This document shows positions 55,701 to 62,434 of a stretch of DNA of 64,000 bases, piece by piece; position 1 is the stretch's first letter; every line of letters begins with the position of its first letter. The stretch spans positions 62,001 to 126,000 of the forward strand of contig JAXMDM010000005.1 of the NCBI GenBank assembly GCA_046348835.1, written 5' to 3'. The notes below the pieces were generated by a model that saw nothing but the letters and a program-made list of their open reading frames with translations, had not been told where the DNA came from and did no database searches. Source of the DNA: Defluviicoccus sp046348835. GTDB taxonomy: Bacteria > Pseudomonadota > Alphaproteobacteria > Rhodospirillales > Defluviicoccaceae. The position numbers and the translations under genes are program-made.

Positions 55701-57143
55701 ACCGCCACCCGAGTGCAGATCACCACCATGCGCGACAGCGGTGGCGCCGCCGCCGCGCCGCCGTTGCTGGTGGCTGATCTGGTCCTTCCCCTGCGGCCGG
55801 TCCCGGGCGCGCTCGACGTTCAGGTGTCGCGCGACGCGCCGCTCGCCGGCAACGTGGCGATCCGAGCCGAACTCGCCCGTGTGGCCGAAGCCCTCGGGCT
55901 CTCAAACCAGCGCGTCGCCGGTCGCCTGGCCGGGGACCTGCGGCTGGGCGGAAGCCTGGCGCAACCGGAGGTGATCGGTGCGCTCGTCATGAGCGACGGC
56001 CTCTATGAGAACTTCGTCACCGGCACCGAAATCCACGCCATCACCGCGCGGGCCGAGATCGCCGAAGGCCGATCGGCCCGGCTGACCCTGTCCGGAACGC
56101 CGGCCGGCGGCGGCAGCATTTCGGCGGACGGCCGGATCGCCTTCGGTAGCGACGGGACGCCCGACATCGAAATCGCCATCCATACCCGGGATGCCCGCCT
56201 TGTGGGGCGGGACGACGTGACGGCGACGTTCGGCGGGGATTTGTCCTTCCGTCGCGACGCCGGGGGCAGCCGCCTCGGCGGCAACCTGACGGTGACACCG
56301 GTCGAAGTCCGGCTGAGGGACAGGCTGCCGCCCAGCGTCGTCGTCCTGCCGGTGATCGAGATCAACCGGCCGGGCGGTGACACGCAACCGGGGTCGGCAG
56401 ATGCCGCGCCCGGCGTCGTCGTCGAGCTCGATCTCCGGGTGGAGATGCCGCGGCGGGTGTTCGTGCGCGGGCGAGGGCTGGAATCCGAGTGGGCCGGTGC
56501 GCTGCACGTCACCGGCACCTCCGCCGCGCCGGCCGTCGCCGGCGAGATCCATGTGGTCCGCGGCGACTTCACCTTCGCCAGCAAGCGTCTTCGACTACAG
56601 AAAGGGTCGGTGCAGTTCACCGGCGGCACCGTCATCGACCCATGGCTCGATATCGCCGCCCAGTACCAGACGTCGGATCTGACCGCGGTGATCGGGGTGA
56701 CCGGCCCGGTCAGCGATCCCACCCTGACCGTTACCTCGCAGCCTTCCCTACCCGAGAGTGAGGTTTTGGCGCAGGTGATGTTCGGCAAGGAAGCGTCCCG
56801 GCTCAGTCCGCTGGAAGCCGTGCAGTTGGCGGCGGCGATCGATTCGCTCCGCCGCGGCGATACCTGGACCGCCGAGGTGTTCGGCTCCATCCGGCAGTTC
56901 CTCGGCCTCGACGTGATCAACGTCGACCAGGGGACCGGCACCGAGAGCGGTCCCGGGCTCGAGGTGGGACGCTACTTCGGCGAGCATGTCTATGTGGGGG
57001 CGCGACGGGGGATAGGCGATCAGACCAGCAGTGGCCGGGTGGAGGTTGAGATCTTCCCCGGCCTCTCCCTGCAGAGCGACATCCTGCAAGACGTGGAGGG
57101 GATGTCGGGGAGCATTGGCCTGCAGTTCAAGCACGACTACTGA
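52659..57143 (+). CDS. tamB: TamB-type translocation and assembly module protein
   Basis: A 1494-residue AsmA/TamB-family protein. A short cytoplasmic start (TTG at 52659, GAGGAAAG upstream) is followed by a single membrane anchor at about residues 30-58, then a long repeated beta-rich region expected to form a lipid-carrying groove in the periplasm. The C-terminal DUF490 domain contains RVFVRGRGLESEWAGALHVT and ends VEGMSGSIGLQFKHDY, which matches known TamB tails. Coupled to tamA by a 47-base overlap. The pair helps place certain outer-membrane proteins and moves phospholipids. Confidence 0.94.
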   Translation: MTTRSNSTSASGSPSEPASPRRRGGGWRRWVAWGALITGGVVALVAIALMALFVLVQSDGGRHRLAGWLSPVLSAATGYGVEIEDIGPGLPSGILIGRLTLADGEGVWLTLDRLSLRWRPAELLWRRLSIDAVDVDRIDLARLPATASPQPQPEPKTGGFTIPRLPVGVRLDRLAVGALILGRAVVGEAAQLRLDGRLAAPVGEGIETEITIDRTDGAQGRVAVDARLDPVARRLHLDASVDEAEHGLIVGLLGLAPYPPVHLRVAGDGPLEDWRGTVDADAPGLGSLAGTLTAAMDPPASHFGFEGGAQWHGDTPPLVRPALEKGVHIALQTQFTQSGPVVVDSLRLEARDLAVDASGRLDPETSAVAAQATVQVGPAALAADAMGGLRFEGMRAEAVVSGRLDAVELAAAGSVSHLSGPDLKSANLNWRASLSPPVDEAQAMQVTVEASEVIAGNPKVGALLGPSPSARLEGRWLAGADAIELHPARIDLKAATLSAGGRVALNDAASDLRLEAIVSDVAALQPVTSLAGAGEVRVAARAQGPIVAGTADVRIDGAGKGLRTGIPAADAALGATPTVGAALRLTPASGLTVADLRLTGANLIVTGEAQTDATYETFTAGAEASVANLAPLARAAGTEATGALHLQAAASGALADPDARLRLDLRNASVAGLTVSDGQVLADATHLGSAPAGEVRIALQTAEGPAEATTGFSLEKGELRLAGLSANGLGMRVSGDLGMQTASGLWQGQVHASLSPSERVPVGESRLSGQADARVRLMPVGGRQTADARLQGSSLVLAGAAGEAVRIGTLDVTARVDDALAAPRIDATAHATGVHAGGDGPFSLDLRASGPVNAIEARIGVDGPPQRLDHLSAALRVDRTVGATVVTVTALDAAAAGYPVVMGTTLRVVTGNGRLQIGDVDLAIGAGRVGGRLDLSAGSTAATVRLQAVPVAILRGWLPSAPTGGTLSGDGQLATSDGVVGGTVALALDDVTFAAGEGSTTPALDARVRADVGRTATRVQITTMRDSGGAAAAPPLLVADLVLPLRPVPGALDVQVSRDAPLAGNVAIRAELARVAEALGLSNQRVAGRLAGDLRLGGSLAQPEVIGALVMSDGLYENFVTGTEIHAITARAEIAEGRSARLTLSGTPAGGGSISADGRIAFGSDGTPDIEIAIHTRDARLVGRDDVTATFGGDLSFRRDAGGSRLGGNLTVTPVEVRLRDRLPPSVVVLPVIEINRPGGDTQPGSADAAPGVVVELDLRVEMPRRVFVRGRGLESEWAGALHVTGTSAAPAVAGEIHVVRGDFTFASKRLRLQKGSVQFTGGTVIDPWLDIAAQYQTSDLTAVIGVTGPVSDPTLTVTSQPSLPESEVLAQVMFGKEASRLSPLEAVQLAAAIDSLRRGDTWTAEVFGSIRQFLGLDVINVDQGTGTESGPGLEVGRYFGEHVYVGARRGIGDQTSSGRVEVEIFPGLSLQSDILQDVEGMSGSIGLQFKHDY

Positions 57144-57167
57144 GCCACACCGTCAGGGGCGGCGATG

Positions 57168-57215
57168 ATACCCGTACGGCGGGTATGCATGATCGATATA
57201 CCCCTTTACAGGGTA
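57168..57215. promoter_or_regulatory. Two tandem palindromes, ATACCC-N7-GGGTAT type
   Basis: ATACCC-GTACGGC-GGGTAT at 57168-57186 and TACCC-CTTTACA-GGGTA at 57199-57215 share the same half-site and the same seven-base spacer; their centres are 30 bases apart, about three helical turns, so they face the same side of DNA. They lie between tamB and chpT and look like a double operator for a dimeric regulator. The region downstream is AT-rich (CTATAAAAGG; GTTATAG), fitting a promoter for chpT. Confidence 0.6.
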
Positions 57216-57292
57216 AAACCGTTGTGCAACTATAAAAGGAGTTAAACGCCTTTCTGTGCTCGTTATAGTAGCAGAAAACAAGGGGCCGCCCG

Positions 57293-58063
57293 ATGCTGGC
57301 CGACAGCACCTCCTCCGTTCCGTCCCCCGCGCTTCGATCCCCACTGCCGGTCCCTTCGGTCCTCCGCCCGTCGCGCACAAGCCCCAGCAAGGCGGCCGTG
57401 GCGGCGGTTCCAGCGGAGCGCGCCGACGCCCTCGGCCTCGCCCAACTGCTCGTGTCTCGCCTCTGCCATGATTTGAGCGGAGCGGTCGGCGTGACCGCCA
57501 GTGCCACGGACCTGCTCGGCCCCGGACCCGAACCCGAGGCCGATGGCGTCGCTCTTCTCGCCGACGCCGGCCGTCGGGCCGCCGCCCGGCTGGCATTTTT
57601 CCGCGCCGCCTTCGGGTTCGATACACCCGGTCGGACGATGACCGTGGGCGAACTGAGGGCCCTGGCGGAGTCCGCCCTCGACCGCCCCCGGCTTCGATTC
57701 GCATGGCCGCAGGCGGCGGAGCAGGCGGATGAAATACCGGCGGCGCTGGCGCGCATCGTTCTTTGCCTGGCATTGCTGGCCAGCGAAGCGTTGCCGCGCG
57801 GCGGGACGGTTCGGATCGCTGTTCGGCGCGGAGCGGAAGGGCTTTCGGTCGAAGCGGAGGGGACCGGCGCCCGCCTGACGCCGGCGGTGCTCGACGCGCT
57901 GCGGGCGACGGGGTGTGCCGACCTGACCTCGGCGACGGTCGTCGGCTACTTTGCCCAGGTGCTTGCCGGCCGCGCGTCCGCCTCGGTCGCCGCCGACGCG
58001 GTCGAGGGCCTGGTGCGTTTCTCCCTCAACCCCCTCGGGGCCGCCGGTCGCCGCCCCCACTGA
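57293..58063 (+). CDS. ChpT-like histidine phosphotransferase
   Basis: A 256-residue ChpT-family phosphotransferase. ChpT moves phosphate from the kinase CckA to CtrA/CpdR in alphaproteobacteria. After a 40-residue Pro/Ser-rich start, LGLAQLLVSRLCHDLSGAVG carries the phospho-accepting histidine H59; AAARLAFFRAAFGFDTPGR is the second helix of the dimer bundle, followed by a degenerate kinase-like domain. The sequence around the histidine (HDLSG) fits ChpT but the remaining match is loose, so it could be a paralogue. It stands alone, about 150 bases after tamB, with a likely operator region before it. Confidence 0.75.
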   Translation: MLADSTSSVPSPALRSPLPVPSVLRPSRTSPSKAAVAAVPAERADALGLAQLLVSRLCHDLSGAVGVTASATDLLGPGPEPEADGVALLADAGRRAAARLAFFRAAFGFDTPGRTMTVGELRALAESALDRPRLRFAWPQAAEQADEIPAALARIVLCLALLASEALPRGGTVRIAVRRGAEGLSVEAEGTGARLTPAVLDALRATGCADLTSATVVGYFAQVLAGRASASVAADAVEGLVRFSLNPLGAAGRRPH

Positions 58064-58187
58064 CCCTGAGGACGCACGGGTCGGATGAAGGGTGCGGCGC
58101 GGTAAGTGTCCTTCCTCGCGGATCCGGTTGTTGTTTCGTCCTATTGTCGGCATGGTTCGGCGTCGACCGGCGGCCGGCAATCCTGGG

Positions 58188-59162
58188 ATGGGTAAGATGC
58201 GTCTGCAGTGGCTGGGCGTCTTCGCCGCGGCGATTTTGGTGGGCTTGGCGCCGGCACCGCGGGCGGAAGCGGAGCCGATTGCGGTCGAGGTGCGGGCGGT
58301 ACCGCTCGATACGGCGGCACCCGAACGGACGACGCTGGGGCCGCTCCGCTACCGGGGTGGCATCGAGATCCGCAGCACCGATCGGCGCTTCGGCGGCCTT
58401 TCGGGTCTCGCCGTTAGCGCCGACGGCACCCGCTTCGTGGCCGTCGCCGACTTCGGCTATTGGTTCACCGGCACCCTTGTCTACGACGGCGGGGGTCGGC
58501 TGGTGGGCATCGCCGATCCTTCGATCGAGCCGCTGCGGGACGAGAGCGGCCGAGCGCTCAGCGGCAAGAGACGGGGCGATGCCGAGGCGATCGCTTCCGA
58601 CGGTGCCGGCGGCTTCATCGTCGCGTTCGAGCAGCGGCACCGGCTCGTGCGCTTTGCCCGGGTCGGCGCCCGGGGACAGCCCTATCCGGCACCGCCGGGG
58701 GTGGAGGCGGCGCCCGCCAACGCCGGCATGGAAGCGCTGACGCGTCTGGGGGACGGCCGGCTGCTCACCGTCACCGAGGATTTCCGCACCGAGGACGGTA
58801 AAGCGGTTCGGGGTTGGATCGGCCCCGATCCGTGGCAGCCGCTCAGCGTGCAAACGTCGGGCGGATTTCTGCCCACCTCGCTCGCTCCGCTGCCCGGCGG
58901 CGCTCTCCTCGTCGAGCGTCGTTTTCCCTTCCTCGCCATCCGGCTCCGCCGGGTCGATGCCGCCGACCTCCGGCCGGGCGCCCGGTTGGAGCCGGCGGAA
59001 ATCGCCCGTTTCGAGGGATCGCTGAGCTATGACAACTTCGAAGCCGCCGCGACCCGCCTCGGGCCGGAGGGCCAGCCGCTGCTCTATCTTCTTTCCGACG
59101 ATAACCAGAACCCGTTCCAGCGGACGCTGCTTCTCCATTTCGCCCTGGACGCCGCGGGCTGA
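58188..59162 (+). CDS. Secreted phytase-like (esterase-like activity) protein
   Basis: A 324-residue protein with a signal peptide (LGVFAAAILVGLAPAPRAEA). The mature part is a beta-propeller-type 'esterase-like activity of phytase' domain: FGGLSGLAVSADGTRFVAVA, DFGYWFTGTLVYDGGGRL, DAEAIASDGAGGFIVAFEQR and LYLLSDDNQNPFQRTLLLHF. These proteins are common in alphaproteobacteria and have no firm substrate. I start at the ATG at 58188; an ATG three codons on (58197) and one 12 codons before are possible. Confidence 0.88.
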   Translation: MGKMRLQWLGVFAAAILVGLAPAPRAEAEPIAVEVRAVPLDTAAPERTTLGPLRYRGGIEIRSTDRRFGGLSGLAVSADGTRFVAVADFGYWFTGTLVYDGGGRLVGIADPSIEPLRDESGRALSGKRRGDAEAIASDGAGGFIVAFEQRHRLVRFARVGARGQPYPAPPGVEAAPANAGMEALTRLGDGRLLTVTEDFRTEDGKAVRGWIGPDPWQPLSVQTSGGFLPTSLAPLPGGALLVERRFPFLAIRLRRVDAADLRPGARLEPAEIARFEGSLSYDNFEAAATRLGPEGQPLLYLLSDDNQNPFQRTLLLHFALDAAG

Positions 59163-59259
59163 TCCGGCGGCTCCGAGTTGACCCCGGCGAACCCGCCGGC
59201 TATCCAAGCCCTGGTCGCCGGCTGGTTCGGCCGTCGCACAGGATCGGGGATCAGCGCAG

Positions 59260-60369
59260 ATGTCGGTGCTTGCGGTCATCCTAGAGGCTGCGAGGAACCA
59301 TGTGTTCGCCGGGCGCGGACTCGCAGAGCATGCCATTTCCATTGTTGCCATGGTGCGACCGGTCGACCGGATCGTTGTTGTCGGTGGTGCCGGCCTCGCC
59401 GCGGTCGTCGACGGCACTCCCGGTATCACGGCCATCGAAGCCCCGGTGACGGACCGCATGGCGGCGCTTTCCAAGGCGCTTGCGCACCTGGAAGAAGACG
59501 AGGGGTACGCCGCCGACCTGGCGCTCCTGATCGACCCCGCTTTCCCGCTCCTGACCCCGGGCCTGATCGAAGACGCCGTCGATCATCTTCGCCGCTGTGG
59601 CGCCGACGCCCTTCTTTCGGTCCATGCCGCCACCGGCCGGCTCTGGATTGAGGACGAGGAAGGAGGGGCGGCGCCTTTGGCGTCGGCCTCCGATCGGCTG
59701 TGTTACGTCGAGAACGGCGCGCTCGGCATCGTCCGCGTCGGCGTATTCCAACACACTGAGATGTTGCCGGCCGGCCGCACCGTGCTGTTTCCGATCCCCA
59801 TGGCGATGGCGCTGCAACCGGGCGGGGAGGGGGACTGGAGCGCCGCCGAAGCGATCTTCCGCTCCACCACCGAGGCGCAGGCGCGGGCACGGCTGAAGGG
59901 CGTCCGATTGGTGTGCTTCGACTTCGACGGTGTGATGACGGATAATCGCGTTCTCGTTCTCGAGGACGGAACGGAAGGCGTCCTCTGCAACCGGTCCGAC
60001 GGCCTCGGCCTGGAGCGGATGATGGCGGCGGGCGTCTCCTCGGCGGTCATCTCCAAGGAGCGGAACCCGGTGGTGGCCGCACGCTGCCGCAAGCTGCGCA
60101 TTCCCTGTCAGCAGGGGATCGACGACAAGCTCAAGGTCCTCCGCGACCTCGCCGCCGACCAGGGCTTCACCCTCGCCGATGTCGCCTATATGGGCAACGA
60201 CCTCAATGATCTGGAGTGCATGCGTGCCGTTGGGGTGGCGGTAGCACCGGCCGATGCCTATGCCGAGGTGCTGGCCGTCGCCCATCTGGTCACGCGGAAG
60301 GCGGGTGGCTTCGGTGCCGTGCGCGAATTGTGTGACCTCATCCTCGTCGCCCGTACCAAAGCGTCTTAG
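59260..60369 (+). CDS. Degenerate cytidylyltransferase fused to KdsC-like phosphatase
   Basis: A 369-residue two-domain protein. Residues 1-205 look like an acylneuraminate/CMP-sugar cytidylyltransferase fold, but the nucleotide-binding motif normally reading ARGGSKGxPxKN is lost (VILEAARNHVFAGRG), and the LQPTSP-type segment is now LLIDPAFPLLTP. Residues 212-369 are a good HAD phosphatase of the KdsC type: DFDGVMTD at 221-228, AVISKERN, and YMGNDLNDLECM at 310-321. The fusion order matches NeuA-type proteins with a C-terminal phosphatase. The N-terminal half probably cannot transfer CMP. No sialic or legionaminic acid genes lie nearby. Confidence 0.82.
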   Translation: MSVLAVILEAARNHVFAGRGLAEHAISIVAMVRPVDRIVVVGGAGLAAVVDGTPGITAIEAPVTDRMAALSKALAHLEEDEGYAADLALLIDPAFPLLTPGLIEDAVDHLRRCGADALLSVHAATGRLWIEDEEGGAAPLASASDRLCYVENGALGIVRVGVFQHTEMLPAGRTVLFPIPMAMALQPGGEGDWSAAEAIFRSTTEAQARARLKGVRLVCFDFDGVMTDNRVLVLEDGTEGVLCNRSDGLGLERMMAAGVSSAVISKERNPVVAARCRKLRIPCQQGIDDKLKVLRDLAADQGFTLADVAYMGNDLNDLECMRAVGVAVAPADAYAEVLAVAHLVTRKAGGFGAVRELCDLILVARTKAS

Positions 60370-60470
60370 ATCCTCGGTCCGAGGATCCCAGTCATTCTTC
60401 GATAATGGGCAGCGCCACTGGGGGGCCCGCGGCGATAGCGGCGACCCCCTATGTCCGCGCCGACGTCGAC

Positions 60471-61100
60471 CTAGGTTTTCGCGCCGGGGAGGAACGGATC
60501 GGGCTGGACGTCGGCCAATGGATCGCGCTCGGGCGAGGTGTCGGCGACCATGTCATGGATGTGCACGTCGGCGGCACCATTCTTCTTCAAGACGTCCACC
60601 GCACGCTCTTCGTGCGCCGCGTCCCGCACCCGCACCCACAACAGCAGCCCTCCCTTGCTGAGCTGCGCCTGGACGCTTTCCGCCCGCTCCCGGCCGATGG
60701 CGCGGGCAAGCCATGTGCCGATGAGGGCACCGCCGCCGCCGGCCGCCGCCGCGCCGGCAATGGCGGCGATCAGGGTTCCGCCCGAGAGGACGATGCCGGT
60801 CACCGCGACCATGGCGCCGAAATAGCCGACCCCCGACACGGCGAAGGCTTTCGCCTCGGTGAACGAGTCGCGCCCCATGTAGGCCGCGCGAGGCACGTCG
60901 GGGTGATCCTCCAACTCGTCGACGCGTCTGTAGGCGTGGCCCAGCGCCTTTTCCACCGTCTTCTCATCGCCCAAGAGACTCAATTCCGAGCGGTCGAACC
61001 CCTTCGCCATCAACTCGTCGACCGCCGCCTGCAGGCTGGTCCAGTCGTGAAACACCCCAACCGCTTCACGTACAGCGGTGGTTGGAGCGGTAGTGCTCAT
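60471..61100 (-). CDS. YflT-like general stress protein
   Basis: A 209-residue protein. EAVGVFHDWTSLQAAVDELM and KGFDRSELSLLGDE are typical of the YflT/general stress protein 17M N-terminal domain; a Gly/Ala-rich hydrophobic pair follows (GYFGAMVAVTGIVLSGGTLI, AIAGAAAAGGGGALIG) that may insert in or near membrane; a C-terminal ferredoxin-like half (LLLWVRVRDAAHEERAVDVL) ends in an acidic tail. Function in the general stress response is inferred from family. It precedes two hemerythrin genes on the same strand but with separate starts. Confidence 0.78.
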   Translation of the reverse strand: MSTTAPTTAVREAVGVFHDWTSLQAAVDELMAKGFDRSELSLLGDEKTVEKALGHAYRRVDELEDHPDVPRAAYMGRDSFTEAKAFAVSGVGYFGAMVAVTGIVLSGGTLIAAIAGAAAAGGGGALIGTWLARAIGRERAESVQAQLSKGGLLLWVRVRDAAHEERAVDVLKKNGAADVHIHDMVADTSPERDPLADVQPDPFLPGAKT

Positions 61101-61159
61101 CCCAGTCCTCCTTGATCATGCCCATCCCCCATGCGGCCGATTGAGGCATTCGCCTTCAA

Positions 61160-61573
61160 TCAGCCGGGGCCGACGCCGAGACGTACCAGATATCTCCCGA
61201 AGTCGTTGTCGGTCGATAGAATATGTTCGCGGATCCACTGGTGGAGGGTATCGACACGCTGCAAGGTCAGGTGGGTGCCACCGGTGCGATGGGCCGCCCC
61301 CAGGTCCTCTATCTGTCCCATGGTCCGATCGTGCTCGTCCACGTGGTGTTGATAGTGCGGGTAGCGGAAAAGCTGCATCGCCGACGCCTCAGACGCGAAG
61401 TGGGCACGGGTGAAGTCGATCAACTTTTGCAGAACTGCGTCCACTTCGCTCTTCGGCCGCGCCTCGACCACCGCCCGGCGGACCGCCGCAAGCAGGCTCA
61501 GTTGGTGCCGGTGCTCGTTGTCGACGCTGCGATAGCCGCTGATAAAGCTCTCGTCCTCAATGATTTCGCTCAT
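61160..61573 (-). CDS. Bacteriohemerythrin-type protein
   Basis: A 137-residue four-helix hemerythrin with a di-iron site that binds oxygen or nitric oxide. The ligands are SVDNEHRHQLSLL, RAHFASEASAMQLF, YPHYQHHVDEHDRTM and WIREHILSTDNDFGRYL; the pattern HxxxE...HxxxH...HxxxxD is intact. The start at 61573 has GGGAGAAC upstream; the frame is open further upstream. Soluble cytoplasmic protein; the other hemerythrin-domain gene is 130 bases upstream on the same strand. Confidence 0.92.
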   Translation of the reverse strand: MSEIIEDESFISGYRSVDNEHRHQLSLLAAVRRAVVEARPKSEVDAVLQKLIDFTRAHFASEASAMQLFRYPHYQHHVDEHDRTMGQIEDLGAAHRTGGTHLTLQRVDTLHQWIREHILSTDNDFGRYLVRLGVGPG

Positions 61574-61702
61574 GCTGTTCTCCCGGTTGTTCCTTCCGGT
61601 GAAACCAAGCGCACCGAAGCTCGCAGAAATTCCGGCCTCGGGCAACCGCAGCGTTCCGGGCTCAAGGTCGCCGGAAGGCGCGGCGGACGTGACCGCGATG
61701 GG

Positions 61703-62266
61703 CTAGCGGCGCTCGATCTCGCCCTGCCACTTCAGGATGCTTTGACGCAGTGTCTCGAAGCGGCCCCCCACCTGATCCCCGAAGAGGGGATCCTCCTCTC
61801 GGGTCATCTCGGTCTCGAGGCTGCGCCAGTCCGCGTCGGTGAGCGCCTTCAGCGCCGCGGGGAAGAAGATCTCCTCTTCCAGCCGCATGTGGGCGATCTG
61901 CAGATCGATGAAGGCCCGCCCCCAGCGCACCAGCGACTCGCGCGGAACCTGTGCTTCGTCGAGCACGGCCCGCACACCGGCGGCGAACTCCCGCGTCCGT
62001 GCCGCCAGCGACTCGTGCTCGCGGCGGAGATCGCCGATGCCTTGCGCCGCATCGGGATCGCGCGCGCGCAGCCGCTCGTAGATCATGTCTTCCTTAGGGT
62101 GATGGTACAGCTCGGGGAAGCTGAGGAAATAGTCGAGGGCGGCGCGGAGCAGGTCGTAGTCGGCATCGCCGCCCCGTTCGAACTCGGCCATCTCCCATTC
62201 GAGAGTCTTGACGAGGGTCGCCATATTTGCATGCTCCCGGCGCAGCACCCGAATGACTTCCGACAT
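61703..62266 (-). CDS. Hemerythrin HHE-domain protein
   Basis: A 187-residue protein with an HHE hemerythrin domain. VIRVLRREHANMATLVKTLE, FPELYHHPKEDMIYERL, DLRREHESLAARTREFAAG and IAHMRLEEEIFFPAALKALT supply the expected His/Glu ligands. It belongs to the longer HHE group, some members of which repair or sense nitrosative damage. The ATG at 62266 follows AGGGGCTGG on the minus strand. It is divergent from the MMPL exporter. Confidence 0.9.
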   Translation of the reverse strand: MSEVIRVLRREHANMATLVKTLEWEMAEFERGGDADYDLLRAALDYFLSFPELYHHPKEDMIYERLRARDPDAAQGIGDLRREHESLAARTREFAAGVRAVLDEAQVPRESLVRWGRAFIDLQIAHMRLEEEIFFPAALKALTDADWRSLETEMTREEDPLFGDQVGGRFETLRQSILKWQGEIERR

Positions 62267-62434
62267 GACTCCAGCCCCTTTCGTCGCCGATCCAACGCCC
62301 GACGCGTGTCGTCCGCTTCCTGCCGGCGTTCGCCTAGCACAAGCCGGCGACGGACGTCACGGGTTTTCGCATCTGCGATGCGCGCCACCCTGGCGCGCCG
62401 CCGGAGGAGCGGACCCGCTACGGTCGCTAACGCC

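Noticed and set aside
59260..60369. Sialic-acid or legionaminic-acid synthesis gene
   Set aside because: The CTP-binding motif is missing and no NeuB/NeuC-type or flagellin-glycosylation gene lies nearby.
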